Origin: Sulfurimonas sp. SAG-AH-194-L11
Lineage (GTDB): Bacteria; Campylobacterota; Campylobacteria; Campylobacterales; Sulfurimonadaceae
Assembly: GCF_029215995.1 (NCBI RefSeq)
Contig: NZ_JAEMVB010000006.1
Location: forward strand, 24,142-88,141
Length of the DNA stretch: 64,000 nucleotides
Direction of reading: 5' to 3'
The notes under the pieces are model-generated. The model was not told where the DNA came from, did no database searches, and saw only the letters and a list, made by a program, of their open reading frames with translations. Of the stretch, positions 9,577-19,378 are shown in pieces. Both the position numbers and the translations under genes were made by a program. Position 1 is the first letter of the stretch. Every line of letters starts with the position of its first letter.

Positions 9577-10058
9577 GAAGTCATACTTCCTATGATTTTT
9601 TGAACAGGTGCTGGTAATATATGTTCCGTTTTTCCATTGAATTTAAGAAGATTACGAACAATTGATGAGCTAATAAAAGCATTTTGAAGTGTTGGCATAA
9701 GATAGACAGTCTCTATACTCATGTCAAGAGAGTTATTTAAGTATCCAAGTTGTAGCTCATACTCAAAATCACTCACTGCTCGAAGACCACGAATAAGGAC
9801 ACCAGCATCATACTCATGTGCTAAATCAATAGTAAGGTTATTAAAACCAACGACTCGTACATTTTTTAAGTCTACTACAGCTGCATTTGTCATCTCAATA
9901 CGTTGGGCAAGTGAAAACATCGGTTTTTTATCCACTGATGCAGCAACTGCTACTACGAGTTCATCAAAAAGCTTTGAAGCTCTTTTTATTATGTCAATAT
10001 GACCATTAGTAACTGGATCAAATGTACCAGGGTAAAGTGCTATTTTTTTCGAGTTCAT
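9561..10058 (-). CDS. coaD: Phosphopantetheine adenylyltransferase
   Basis: This is the CoA biosynthesis enzyme that transfers AMP from ATP to 4'-phosphopantetheine. It shows YPGTFDPVTNGH (nucleotidyltransferase TxGH motif) at the N-terminus, RGLRAVSDFEYE in the middle and the ISSSIVRNL motif near the end. I chose the ATG at 10056-10058 over the upstream one at 10068-10070 because a GGGAA ribosome-binding site sits 6 bases before it and the product then begins like other CoaD proteins, only a few residues before the YPGTFDP strand; length is then 165 residues, normal for the family. It lies between ubiX and tmk. Confidence 0.95.
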   Translation of the reverse strand: MNSKKIALYPGTFDPVTNGHIDIIKRASKLFDELVVAVAASVDKKPMFSLAQRIEMTNAAVVDLKNVRVVGFNNLTIDLAHEYDAGVLIRGLRAVSDFEYELQLGYLNNSLDMSIETVYLMPTLQNAFISSSIVRNLLKFNGKTEHILPAPVQKIIGSMTSCTLQ

Positions 10059-10060
10059 AT

Positions 10061-10582
10061 CTATTCCCATCTTTTATATAAATTGTTTTGTATTCCAAGT
10101 AAATCAAACCATTTTCCTATGACAAAGTTTTCCATTTCATCAAGTGTCTGTTGTTCTGAGTAGTAAGCCATAACAGGTGGAGCTATAATGATTCCAAGAG
10201 ATGCAAGTTTTTGCATATTTTCTAAGGCAATGGCAGAAAAAGGCATCTCTCTAGGTGCTAAAATAAGCTTCTTTTGCTCTTTTATTATAACCGATGCACA
10301 CCTTGTAACTAAGTTGTCTGAGATACCACATGCTATTTTTGCAAGAGTATTCATAGAACAGGGTGCAATTATCATAGCATCAACACCAAAAGAACCAGAA
10401 GCTACACTTGCACCTATGTCATTGTTCTCATGAACTATGATATCACCCAGTTCTTTACTTAAAACAGTTTTAGAGTTCTCTGACATTATAAAGTGCTTTT
10501 CTATCTCTGTTGGCAGTAGTTTAAGGACTTTTAAACCTAAGTTTACTCCACTCGCACCACTTGTAGCTACAACTATTTTCAC
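10061..10582 (-). CDS. ubiX: Flavin prenyltransferase
   Basis: The 173-residue protein belongs to the flavoprotein family that prenylates FMN for UbiD-type decarboxylases in quinone biosynthesis. Visible motifs are the N-terminal VVATSGASGVNLGLKVL FMN loop, the DAMIIAPCSMNTLAKIACGISDNL segment and LAPREMPFSAIALENM with the conserved Arg and Glu. It is a little shorter than the usual 185-200 residues. Its end carries the ribosome-binding site of coaD. Confidence 0.93.
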   Translation of the reverse strand: MKIVVATSGASGVNLGLKVLKLLPTEIEKHFIMSENSKTVLSKELGDIIVHENNDIGASVASGSFGVDAMIIAPCSMNTLAKIACGISDNLVTRCASVIIKEQKKLILAPREMPFSAIALENMQKLASLGIIIAPPVMAYYSEQQTLDEMENFVIGKWFDLLGIQNNLYKRWE

Positions 10583-11476
10583 TTATCTTATCTCCGCACT
10601 ATTTTTAGCAGTTACAACCGCCTTTAATTTTTTCCCTTGAGAGTTTATTATAGTAATACTCTCACCTAATCTACCATTTTGTTTAGCTTTTGCTATAAAG
10701 GATATAGCTATATTTGAGTCAATAACTACTACATTTATCTTAGAGCCGCGTTTTACTAAAAAGAGACCGACAACATCCCTAATAGTTAAAATAGTGCCTT
10801 TTTTTACTCTATGTTTAAGCTGTAAACTTGAGTTCTCTATCTTTTGCAGAGGTGACGCTTTAAACTTTTTTAGCATTATACTCTTTTTTTTAGCATTTAA
10901 AATAGAGAGCTCAGCATCTTTTTGTATCTTTTGTTTGCTTACCACAACACTTACTTTTGCTTTTATAAGGTAGTTGAAAAATATTTTTTTGTTATCATCA
11001 GTTTTTATGTTGATAATACCTCTGTTGGAGAGGTAGGCATTTCTATGTATATCTATTGTGTAATTAAGAGGCATATGTTCAAGGTATGAACGCGGCAAAA
11101 TAGAAATTTCATCTATTTGGATATTTTGATAGTTTGCTTCATAAAGTTCACGTAGATATAACTCCATTTTGTCTGTATTAATGGGACTTTTTTGTGTAAA
11201 CTGTGTATAATTATGTCTAGAATATATCTCTTTATATCCAAGTTTATTAAGTTTATCTAATAAATATTTCGTTTTTATTCGTAGGGAGTGTCTATCTGTA
11301 TCAATATCAAAAAGTTTAAGTGTCGAATTTGAATTTTTAATAATATCAGATACTAAAACATATTTTTTTTCTACAACATAGTTACTTTTGAGTTGTGTAT
11401 TTGCAGATAGTTTGAGTTGTGTATTTGCAGATAGATAGAGTAAAAGAGTAAAAGATAAGATAAATAGTAGTTTCAT
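10583..11476 (-). CDS. flgA: Flagellar P-ring assembly chaperone FlgA
   Basis: The 297-residue protein has an N-terminal signal peptide (hydrophobic residues about 3-16) and a C-terminal SAF/ChapFlgA domain (about 170-297; KRVKKGTILTIRDVVGLFLVKRGSKI and NGRLGESITIINSQGKKLKAVV). It acts in the periplasm to help FlgI form the P ring. The mature N-terminus contains a perfect 8-residue tandem duplication (LKLSANTQ twice), encoded by a 24-bp direct repeat. It heads the run flgA-ubiX-coaD-tmk. A TATAAT-like box (GGTATAATAC) is about 20 bases upstream on the minus strand. Confidence 0.9.
   Translation of the reverse strand: MKLLFILSFTLLLYLSANTQLKLSANTQLKSNYVVEKKYVLVSDIIKNSNSTLKLFDIDTDRHSLRIKTKYLLDKLNKLGYKEIYSRHNYTQFTQKSPINTDKMELYLRELYEANYQNIQIDEISILPRSYLEHMPLNYTIDIHRNAYLSNRGIINIKTDDNKKIFFNYLIKAKVSVVVSKQKIQKDAELSILNAKKKSIMLKKFKASPLQKIENSSLQLKHRVKKGTILTIRDVVGLFLVKRGSKINVVVIDSNIAISFIAKAKQNGRLGESITIINSQGKKLKAVVTAKNSAEIR
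11387..11434 (-). repeat. 24-bp perfect tandem duplication inside flgA
   Basis: Two identical 24-bp units, 11387-11410 and 11411-11434 (each begins tttgagttgtg on the plus strand), encode the same eight residues just after the signal peptide of FlgA. The identity at every base, including third positions, points to a recent slippage or duplication event that kept the reading frame. Confidence 0.95.
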
Positions 11477-11522
11477 GAGGTGTATTATACCCTTAGTATA
11501 ATTAACTTATATCTATAAGAAG

Positions 11523-11606
11523 TGGTACCAGAGATGGGATTTGAACCCACAAGCCGTGAGGCGGCGGATTTTGAATCCGCTATGTATACCATTCCATCAC
11601 TCTGGC
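11523..11606 (-). tRNA. tRNA-Leu (anticodon CAA)
   Basis: The minus strand folds into a class II tRNA: acceptor stem GCCAGAG with CTCTGGT (one G-U pair), D arm with GG, anticodon stem GCGGA/TCCGC with loop TTCAAAA (anticodon CAA), a long variable arm with the CGCCTCACGGC segment, T loop TTCAAAT, discriminator A and an encoded CCA end. It sits alone between flgA and flgL. Confidence 0.97.
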
Positions 11607-11681
11607 AGAATAATGCTTACGAGTCGAAATAATAGTCAGATATTACTTAAAAGTAAATAAGATTATGCCGATATATGAGTA

Positions 11682-11697
11682 TGGAACTTTTATTGCT
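11682..11697 (+). promoter_or_regulatory. Sigma54 (RpoN) promoter of flgL
   Basis: The sequence TGGAAC-N5-TTGC fits the sigma54 -24/-12 consensus (TGGCAC-N5-TTGC), with the invariant GG and GC 10 bases apart. It ends 44 bases before the flgL ATG. In Campylobacter and Helicobacter the middle-class hook and rod genes are RpoN-dependent, so the position makes biological sense. Confidence 0.75.
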
Positions 11698-11740
11698 AGA
11701 TTTAATTTAACAATAAACAAATAATTTTAGGAGATGCATC

Positions 11741-13861
11741 ATGCGAGTTACACAAAGTATGTACTACAATAATATTTTTTCAACTAGTAATTCGAGATTA
11801 AATCAACAACTTTTTGATGTAAATAAACAGATTGCATCTGGATTACAGATACAGTATGCAAGCGATGATGTCAGAACATTTACTGAAACAATGCGTTTAG
11901 ATAATGAACTTGCGACAATAACTCAAACAAAAAAAAGTGCAGAGAGTGGTTATAAAGTCGCGAATCAAACAGATGTAACGATGAATGAGTTTACCGGCAG
12001 CATGAACCGAATGCGAACTCTCTTGGTTCAAGCAGCGAATGATACAAATGATGATACATCAAGAGCAGCTATAGCAGCAGAGCTTAGAGGAATTGAGAAG
12101 AACCTAAGATCTTTAGCAAATACTTCAATAAATGGTCAGTTTTTATTTGCAGGTTCTGCTGTTGATACGAAACCAATTGCTGATGATGGTAGCTACCAAG
12201 GAAATGATGTTGCGATGAACTCTTTTTTAGGTTCAAATAATCAGCAAAAATATAATATTACAGGTGCAGAACTGTTTTTAGGTGAAGAACCTTCTGTTTC
12301 TAGGGATATAACTACTAATGTACTTCAGACTCCTAATGCTCCTGGCGTGAATGGAAGATCTATTACAAAAGCAACAACGATAGAAGAACTGATGGGAACT
12401 TCTCCAAGTGCAAAACACTACTTTTATCTTCGTGGAGTACAGAGTGATGGAACAAATTTTAGTGAAAAAATAGAACTTGACAATACTGATTCTATGGATT
12501 TGTTACTACAAAAAATTGGTGAAGCATATGGTAATACAGGTTCAGTAGATGTTGTCAATGTTTCACTTAATCCTCAAGGTCAAATTCAAGTAGAAGACAA
12601 GTTAAAAGGCTCTAGCAAGTTAGATTTTCATCTTGTAGGTGCAACAGATTTTGATGGCGCAGGAGCAGATGATGCTAATGTGACAGATATTAGTCTTCTT
12701 GATAATGCCACTACAGATTATGCTACTGCATCATCAGGTACAGGATCTCTTTATGTAAGAGAATTTATTAAATCTGGAATGTCTCCTATCGATGGTGTTA
12801 CGGCACCAGAGGGTAACTTGTATGATACAACTCAGTTTGTAAAAGATGGTTCAAAGTTATCAGCTACCGTAGCTCAAATTGTGAAAAATTCTAATGAGAC
12901 AATTAAAGATGGAAATGCTTTTGCACAACCCTCAACCCTTCTCTCTGAAGTTGCTGATATATCTAAGGGTACATTAGATACTGCCGATGATACTCTTGCT
13001 GGAACACAGTTCATTTTAAAAGGTACCGATGTAAATGGAAATACTTATGATGTTACTATTGACTTAGATAAGTCAGTTTCAAATGGTGGAGTAAATGGCT
13101 CTACTTTTACCGTTGCTGGAGTAACATATGATATTTTTAATATGCAAAACCCAAGAGTCGCTGCTGATGCGGATGAAGTTACATATCAACAGTTGATGGA
13201 TATAATCAATATGACTGTTACAGGAACACTCCCTGCAACGAATAACAATGCTGATGATTATGATAATGCAATAAAAGCTTCAGGATATCTTGGAGCAACA
13301 ACATTAAGTTATGATGGACGTTTAGAATTTAATGATTTAAATGTAACTTCCACATCTGCAACTATCGCTTTATATGATGCCAAAAGTGGTAATTTCGCAA
13401 AAAATATTGATAGTAATGGAGATGGCACATTAGATACTGCTAGTACTTCTTCTATGGTCTTTAATGCAAATAATGCATTGACTATTCGTGATCCAAAAAC
13501 AGACTTTTTTACTGCTATAAATGAAATGATAGAGGCTGTTGAAAGTTTTAGTAACAACCCTGATGCTGATGCTAATGTGAAACGTAATGTAGGTATTCAA
13601 AATGCTATAACGATGATGGATGATTTACAAGATCATACTTTTAGAATTCAGTCCGTTGTTGGTGCACAATCTAATACTTTAAGTAACTCTGTAGAGAGGA
13701 TTGGTATATTAGAAATAAGTACCATGAGTTTGCGCTCATCAGTAATAGATACTGACTTAGCTGAAGCATCGTTGAAACTCTCACAGCTTACTTTAAATTA
13801 TCAAGCAATGCTCTCAACCGTAGGAAAAGTTTCTCAACTAAGTCTTGTAAATTATCTCTAG
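11741..13861 (+). CDS. flgL: Flagellar hook-associated protein 3 (hook-filament junction)
   Basis: The 706-residue protein has flagellin-like terminal helices: MRVTQSMYYNNIFSTSNSRLNQQLFDVNKQIASG at the start and a C-terminal helix ending in LSTVGKVSQLSLVNYL. The central several hundred residues are an Asp/Thr/Asn-rich, surface-exposed insertion. Typical enterobacterial FlgL is about 320 residues, but Campylobacterota versions are 700-860, so the size fits the phylum. It joins the hook to the filament with FlgK. An AGGAG ribosome-binding site is 5-6 bases before the ATG, and a sigma54 promoter is just upstream. Confidence 0.93.
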   Translation: MRVTQSMYYNNIFSTSNSRLNQQLFDVNKQIASGLQIQYASDDVRTFTETMRLDNELATITQTKKSAESGYKVANQTDVTMNEFTGSMNRMRTLLVQAANDTNDDTSRAAIAAELRGIEKNLRSLANTSINGQFLFAGSAVDTKPIADDGSYQGNDVAMNSFLGSNNQQKYNITGAELFLGEEPSVSRDITTNVLQTPNAPGVNGRSITKATTIEELMGTSPSAKHYFYLRGVQSDGTNFSEKIELDNTDSMDLLLQKIGEAYGNTGSVDVVNVSLNPQGQIQVEDKLKGSSKLDFHLVGATDFDGAGADDANVTDISLLDNATTDYATASSGTGSLYVREFIKSGMSPIDGVTAPEGNLYDTTQFVKDGSKLSATVAQIVKNSNETIKDGNAFAQPSTLLSEVADISKGTLDTADDTLAGTQFILKGTDVNGNTYDVTIDLDKSVSNGGVNGSTFTVAGVTYDIFNMQNPRVAADADEVTYQQLMDIINMTVTGTLPATNNNADDYDNAIKASGYLGATTLSYDGRLEFNDLNVTSTSATIALYDAKSGNFAKNIDSNGDGTLDTASTSSMVFNANNALTIRDPKTDFFTAINEMIEAVESFSNNPDADANVKRNVGIQNAITMMDDLQDHTFRIQSVVGAQSNTLSNSVERIGILEISTMSLRSSVIDTDLAEASLKLSQLTLNYQAMLSTVGKVSQLSLVNYL

Positions 13862-13954
13862 TATAAAATTTTTGTATTGCAAAATGCCAAATAAATCCTT
13901 TATGGAACATTTTTGGCTATACTTCTTATAAATTTATTATAGGGATTTATAAGC

Positions 13955-16147
13955 TTGAAAGATACTCTTTTTATTATAGTTTTTGGTGTTTTAATTTACC
14001 TCGGTTTTTCAACTATTCTTGGCAGTAGTGCATTAATGGGAAGTTATGGAGCGATTTTTTCTTCATATAACCACCTCTACTTTGGATATATTTCATATGT
14101 CTATCTATTTATTTTAATTGTACCTCTATATTTTCTATATAAAAACCCACTCTTGAGTTTTCGATCATCAGAATTAAGTACAGCTTCATTTTTGGTGTTC
14201 TTTTCTTTTTTGCTTGCACAGGCTTTACTTGTACAAAATGATTTAAGAGGGAAGTTCGGGGCAGACTTTGTTGATTTTTTAAGCCCCTACATTGGTGTGT
14301 TTGGTCTATGGGTATTTTGGTTTATAATCACATTTGTTTCTATTGTAATAATTTTAGACAAAAGTACTTCTGAAATTTTAAGCATGCTTTACAGCTTTAT
14401 AGTGGATAAAACTCCAAACTTACCTTCTAAAAAAATAAAACGGATAGAGTTTAAAGAAGAAAAAACAGTTGAACCAGAGTTTACAGAAGATATAATAGAA
14501 ACAGAACAAGAAATCGAGATAAGTACTAGTACACAAGAGCTATCAGAGCAGATTTTAGAAGATATAGAAACTCCAAGTTATTTAAGAAAGAAAGATGAAC
14601 AAGAATCACCTACAGAAAAAAAAGAAGCAAAAAATCTTTTAGATATAGTAGAAGAGGTTAAAGAGCAAAAGAGTACTATCATTGTTGATGAGTTAGAAGA
14701 GAATGCTAAACTTTTAGCAGATATAGATAAGGGGGTAGTTGAGAAACCTAAAAACTTTAAGCTACCATCAGTGAATTTTTTACAAAAAGCACCAAAGACT
14801 GCAAAAAATGTGGATGAGAGTGAACTTGATGATAAGATCCGATTTCTTATAGAAAAACTTGCACATTTTAAGATAAATGGTGATGTAGTTCGTACTTATG
14901 CTGGCCCTGTTGTTTCTACATTTGAGTTTAAGCCAGCAGCAAATGTAAAAGTTAGTAAGATTTTAGGTCTTCAAGATGATCTTGCAATGGCACTCTCAGC
15001 AGAAACCATCCGTATCCAAGCACCAATCCCAGGAAAAGATGTTGTAGGAATAGAGATACCAAATGAAACAGTTGACACTATATATCTTCGTGAAATTTTA
15101 GATGATAAACTTTTTCAAGACTCCTCTTCTCCTTTAACCATAGTTCTTGGAAAAGACATAGTTGGAAAACCTTTTGTAACTGACCTTAAAAAATTGCCTC
15201 ACCTTCTTATTGCAGGAACAACGGGTAGTGGTAAGAGTGTTGGAATAAATGCGATGATACTCTCTCTACTTTATAAAAATTCACCAGATCAGCTGCGTTT
15301 ACTTATGATAGACCCTAAAATGCTTGAATTTTCAATATATAATGATATCCCTCACTTACTTACTCCTGTTATTACAAAACCAAAACAAGCCATAGCAGCA
15401 CTTAATAATATGGTAGCTGAGATGGAGCGCCGTTATGAACTTATGGCAGAGTCTAGAACAAAAAATATAGAAAATTATAATGAAAAAGTTAAAAAGGTTG
15501 GTGGTGAACACTTTCCATATATAGTAGTTATTATAGATGAGCTAGCTGACTTGATGATGACAAGTGGAAAAGATGTTGAGTTTAGTATCGCTAGACTTGC
15601 TCAAAAGTCTCGTGCTTGTGGTATACACTTAATCGTCGCAACGCAGCGTCCTTCTGTGGATGTTGTAACAGGACTAATCAAAGCAAACCTTCCTTCTCGA
15701 ATTTCATATAGAGTAGGGCAGAAGATTGACTCTAAAATAATTTTAGATCAAATGGGAGCAGAATCACTACTTGGACGGGGTGATATGCTCTTTACTCCTC
15801 CGGGCTCAACAGGACTAGTACGTCTTCATGCTCCATGGGCAACAGAAGATGAGATAGAGACAATAGTGGAGTTTATAAAAGCACAAAGAGAGCCAAACTA
15901 TGATAAAAGCTTTTTAGTAGAAGAGACTGAGTCTAATAGTTCAGCTTTAAATGATACTTATGAAGAACTTGATGAGCTCTATGAAGATGCTAAAAATGTT
16001 GTTTTAAGCGATAGAAAAACTTCTATTTCTTACCTACAAAGAAAACTTCAAATAGGTTATAATCGTTCTGCTCGTGTTATAGAACAGTTAGAACGCGAAG
16101 GAGTACTCTCTTCTCCAAATACTAAGGGTATTAGAGAGATTCTGTAG
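13955..16147 (+). CDS. ftsK: DNA translocase FtsK
   Basis: The 730-residue protein starts at TTG. Four membrane segments fill residues 1-150, an acidic/lysine-rich linker follows to about 285, then the RecA-like motor with Walker A IAGTTGSGKSVGINAM and Walker B VVIIDELADLMM, and a C-terminal gamma winged-helix domain (ISYLQRKLQIGYNRSARVIEQLEREGVLS) that reads KOPS-like sequences. It pumps DNA at the septum to finish chromosome segregation. The linker is short, as in other small-genome homologues. A 9-bp hairpin (13925-13953) displays the AGGG ribosome-binding site in its loop just before the start. Confidence 0.96.
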   Translation: MKDTLFIIVFGVLIYLGFSTILGSSALMGSYGAIFSSYNHLYFGYISYVYLFILIVPLYFLYKNPLLSFRSSELSTASFLVFFSFLLAQALLVQNDLRGKFGADFVDFLSPYIGVFGLWVFWFIITFVSIVIILDKSTSEILSMLYSFIVDKTPNLPSKKIKRIEFKEEKTVEPEFTEDIIETEQEIEISTSTQELSEQILEDIETPSYLRKKDEQESPTEKKEAKNLLDIVEEVKEQKSTIIVDELEENAKLLADIDKGVVEKPKNFKLPSVNFLQKAPKTAKNVDESELDDKIRFLIEKLAHFKINGDVVRTYAGPVVSTFEFKPAANVKVSKILGLQDDLAMALSAETIRIQAPIPGKDVVGIEIPNETVDTIYLREILDDKLFQDSSSPLTIVLGKDIVGKPFVTDLKKLPHLLIAGTTGSGKSVGINAMILSLLYKNSPDQLRLLMIDPKMLEFSIYNDIPHLLTPVITKPKQAIAALNNMVAEMERRYELMAESRTKNIENYNEKVKKVGGEHFPYIVVIIDELADLMMTSGKDVEFSIARLAQKSRACGIHLIVATQRPSVDVVTGLIKANLPSRISYRVGQKIDSKIILDQMGAESLLGRGDMLFTPPGSTGLVRLHAPWATEDEIETIVEFIKAQREPNYDKSFLVEETESNSSALNDTYEELDELYEDAKNVVLSDRKTSISYLQRKLQIGYNRSARVIEQLEREGVLSSPNTKGIREIL

Positions 16148-16539
16148 TGAGTAAGCCCATTTTTGTATTTACAGCTTACAAAAACTCTTTTAAGGTTCTT
16201 GTAAAAAACTTAGAGTCACTAAGTGTCCCTCAAATTCAGGCTATACAAGAGTTTGTATCTGCTCGTAAGGGAATATTTGACTTTAGTAGCTACTCTTTTG
16301 TTATTCAAAAAAGAATAGAATTTAAAGAGTTTGTAAAAATTATTAACTTGAGTTCTTTAGATGCAACTTGTGTTGATAATCCTCTGATAAGTCAAGTAAA
16401 ACCACGTGTAAGTTTTGGACAGTATAAGGGAATGCTCTATTGTGAACTACCAGACTCTTATCTTTTATGGTTAAAAGAGAACTATTCAGGTTCCCAAAAA
16501 AATATTTTAAAGGAAGAACTAAATAGTAGAAGCCTTTAG
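16147..16539 (+). CDS. DUF3820-like small protein
   Basis: The 130-residue protein starts with GTG whose first base is the last base of the ftsK stop, so it is coupled to ftsK. The C-terminal 45 residues (VSFGQYKGMLYCELPDSYLLWLKENY) match the pattern of DUF3820, annotated as putative quorum-sensing-regulated virulence factor; the N-terminal part (AYKNSFKVLVKNLESLS) is unrecognised. Function unknown; a nucleic-acid-associated role is only suggested by the coupling to ftsK. Confidence 0.6.
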   Translation: MSKPIFVFTAYKNSFKVLVKNLESLSVPQIQAIQEFVSARKGIFDFSSYSFVIQKRIEFKEFVKIINLSSLDATCVDNPLISQVKPRVSFGQYKGMLYCELPDSYLLWLKENYSGSQKNILKEELNSRSL

Positions 16540-16660
16540 TGTTACCATAATTCACATATTTCTAATCTGTTTAAATATAAGTGTTTACATTCGTAACACT
16601 TAAAAAATGATTATTTATATTTAGCTATAATCTTCCAAAATTACTTACATAGGAATTATT

Positions 16661-19246
16661 ATGGCATTTATTGAAGATTATAAAGCACATGTTGCACAAC
16701 GTGCTGCACTTGGTGTACCACCATTAGCACTTAGTGCTGTGCAAACAGCAGAAGTTATCGAACTAATTAAAACAAACTGTACAGATGAGTTACTTGACTT
16801 ACTTACAAACCGTGTAGCACCTGGTGTTGATGACTCAGCACAAGTAAAAGCAGCATTCTTAAATGAAATTGCAGCTGAGAACATAACTGTTGATGCTATT
16901 TCACCAGTAAGAGCAGTTGAAATGCTAGGTATGATGTTAGGTGGATTTAATGTTCTTCCTATGATTCATGCACTTGCATCATCTAACTCTGCTGTTGTAG
17001 ATGCGGCTGTTACAGCTCTATCTAAAACTCTTTTAGTATATGATGCATTTAATGATGTTGAAAAACTACATAAAGAGGGAAATGCAGCTGCAACTAAAGT
17101 TCTTACTTCATGGGCGGATGCTAAGTGGTTTACATCTAAATCTCCAATTCCTGAAGAAATTAAAATTACAGTATATAAAGTTCCAGGTGAAACAAATACT
17201 GATGATTTATCCCCAGCTTCAGAGGCTTTTACTCGTTCAGATATTCCTTTACATGCAAATTCACTTCTTATCAATAGAATGGATAACCCATTAGACACAC
17301 TTAAAGAATTAAAGAAAAAAGGTAACCCTATCGCTTATGTTGGCGATGTTGTTGGTACTGGTTCTTCACGTAAGTCAGGTGTCAACTCTGTTCAATGGCA
17401 CATTGGTGTAGATATTCCAGGTGTTCCAAACAAGCGTACTGGTGGTATTGTTCTTGGTAATACTATCGCTCCAATCTTTTTTGCTACTTGTGAAGATTCA
17501 GGTGCACTTCCTTTAGAACTTGATGTTTCTAAAATGGAAACTGGTGATGAAGTTACTCTTTACCCGTATAAAGGTGAAGCACATAAAGATGGTAAATGTA
17601 TTGCTACTTTTAAACTAAACCCAAATACCATTACTGATGAAGTACAAGCGGGTGGTCGTATTCCATTGATTATTGGTCGTGGTCTTACTTCAAAGGCTCG
17701 TTCTGTTTTAGGTCTTGGTGCTTCTGAGGCATTCTTAACTGCTGAACAACCAGCTGATACAGGTAAGGGTTACACTCTTGCACAAAAAATGGTTGGAAAA
17801 GCTTCAGGTCTTACTGGTGTTCGTCCAGGTATGTATGTAGAGCCAGAGATGAATACTGTTGGTTCTCAAGATACAACTGGTCCTATGACTCGTGATGAGA
17901 TTAAAGAACTTGCAGCACTTGGTTTTAATGCCGACCTTGTACTTCAAACTTTTTGTCATACAGCTGCTTATCCTAAACCATCTGATGCTGAGATGCATAA
18001 AAACTTACCTGCATTTATCTCTAACCGTTCAGGTGTTGCTCTTCGTCCAGGTGATGGAATCATCCACTCATGGTTAAATAGAATGGTTCTTCCAGATACT
18101 GTTGGTACTGGTGCAGATTCTCATACACGTTTCCCAATTGGTATCTCTTTTCCTGCAGGATCTGGTGCTGTTGCATTTGCTGGTGTTACAGGGGCTATGC
18201 CTTTAAGTATGCCAGAATCTGTACTTGTACGTTTTTCAGGTGAAATGCAACCTGGTATCACTCTTCGTGACCTTGTTAATGCTATTCCTTATGTTGCAAT
18301 TCAGCAAGGACACTTAACTGTTCCTAAAGAGGGTAAAATAAATGTATTTGCTGGTAGAATTTTGGAGATTGAAGGTCTGCCTGATCTTAAAGCTGAGCAA
18401 GCATTTGAACTTTCAGATGCATCTGCTGAACGTTCTGCTGCTGCATGTACTGTTCTTTTAAATACTGCTCCAGTTGAAGAGTATTTAAAATCAAATGTTA
18501 CTTTACTTAAAGCAATGGTTGAAGATGGTTACGAAGATGCTACAACTTTAAAGCGTCGTATCTCTAAGATGGAAGATTGGTTAGCTAATCCTACACTTAT
18601 GCAACCAGATCCTGATGCAGAATATGCAGCAGTAATCGAAATTGATTTAAATACAATTACTGAACCAATCCTAGCATGTCCAAATGATCCAGATAATGTT
18701 AAACTTTTATCTGAAGTTGCTGGTACTCATCTTGATGAAGTTTTCCTAGGTTCATGTATGACTAATGTTGGTCACTACCGTGCAGCTGGTGAAATCATGA
18801 GAGGTGAAGGTAAACACAATGTTGAAAAATTCTGGATTGTTCCACCAACTAGAATGGATGAGCAACAACTTATCAACGAAGGTTACTACGAAGTTTATAA
18901 GGCTATCGATGCAACTACAGAAGTTCCAGGTTGTTCTTTATGTATGGGTAATCAAGCCTCTGCTCGTGAAAACTCAACTGTTTTCTCAACTTCTACTCGT
19001 AACTTTAACAACCGTTTAGGTAAAGGTACACAAGTGTATCTTGGTTCTGCAGAGCTTGCAGCACTATGTGCAAAACTTGGAAAAATTCCTACTGTTAAAG
19101 AGTATATGGACTTCGTACCTGCAAAGATTGCTGGTAAAGAAGATGCTATATACAAGTACCTTAACTTTAACGAAATCGCAAACTATCATCTTGAGCCACG
19201 TACTATCGCTGAAGATAAGTATGGTGTTACTGTTAAACCAGTATAA
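16661..19246 (+). CDS. acnB: Bifunctional aconitate hydratase B
   Basis: The 861-residue enzyme interconverts citrate and isocitrate. It has the AcnB architecture: an N-terminal HEAT-like domain (to about residue 160), then the swivel domain ([38 protein letters not shown]), then the catalytic domains with the [17 protein letters not shown] segment, [11 protein letters not shown] and the 4Fe-4S cysteines in the [19 protein letters not shown] and [11 protein letters not shown] motifs. The full length is normal. In this organism it should serve the TCA or reverse TCA cycle with icd, mdh, fumC and sucCD at 29.7-36.5 kb. Confidence 0.98.
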   Translation: MAFIEDYKAHVAQRAALGVPPLALSAVQTAEVIELIKTNCTDELLDLLTNRVAPGVDDSAQVKAAFLNEIAAENITVDAISPVRAVEMLGMMLGGFNVLPMIHALASSNSAVVDAAVTALSKTLLVYDAFNDVEKLHKEGNAAATKVLTSWADAKWFTSKSPIPEEIKITVYKVPGETNTDDLSPASEAFTRSDIPLHANSLLINRMDNPLDTLKELKKKGNPIAYVGDVVGTGSSRKSGVNSVQWHIGVDIPGVPNKRTGGIVLGNTIAPIFFATCEDSGALPLELDVSKMETGDEVTLYPYKGEAHKDGKCIATFKLNPNTITDEVQAGGRIPLIIGRGLTSKARSVLGLGASEAFLTAEQPADTGKGYTLAQKMVGKASGLTGVRPGMYVEPEMNTVGSQDTTGPMTRDEIKELAALGFNADLVLQTFCHTAAYPKPSDAEMHKNLPAFISNRSGVALRPGDGIIHSWLNRMVLPDTVGTGADSHTRFPIGISFPAGSGAVAFAGVTGAMPLSMPESVLVRFSGEMQPGITLRDLVNAIPYVAIQQGHLTVPKEGKINVFAGRILEIEGLPDLKAEQAFELSDASAERSAAACTVLLNTAPVEEYLKSNVTLLKAMVEDGYEDATTLKRRISKMEDWLANPTLMQPDPDAEYAAVIEIDLNTITEPILACPNDPDNVKLLSEVAGTHLDEVFLGSCMTNVGHYRAAGEIMRGEGKHNVEKFWIVPPTRMDEQQLINEGYYEVYKAIDATTEVPGCSLCMGNQASARENSTVFSTSTRNFNNRLGKGTQVYLGSAELAALCAKLGKIPTVKEYMDFVPAKIAGKEDAIYKYLNFNEIANYHLEPRTIAEDKYGVTVKPV

Positions 19247-19250
19247 ATCT

Positions 19251-19283
19251 AAAAGAGTAAAGTACTAATTACTTTACTCTTTT
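19251..19283 (+). terminator. Intrinsic terminator after acnB
   Basis: A perfect 14-bp stem (AAAAGAGTAAAGTA / TACTTTACTCTTTT) with a 5-base loop CTAAT begins 4 bases after the acnB stop. The T-rich right arm and following sequence fit an intrinsic terminator, although the stem is AT-rich. Confidence 0.75.
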
Positions 19284-19378
19284 ATCTATTTCCTTCTCTT
19301 ATATATATAACTTCATTAAAAAATTAACTTTAAACTGCTACAATATACAATAAATAAAAACAAAGTTATGGATTATAT

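Noticed and set aside
16577..16599. Hairpin AAGTGTT/AACACTT before acnB as a terminator
   Set aside because: The stem is only 7 bp and is followed by A residues, not T, so it is not a convincing terminator on the plus strand.
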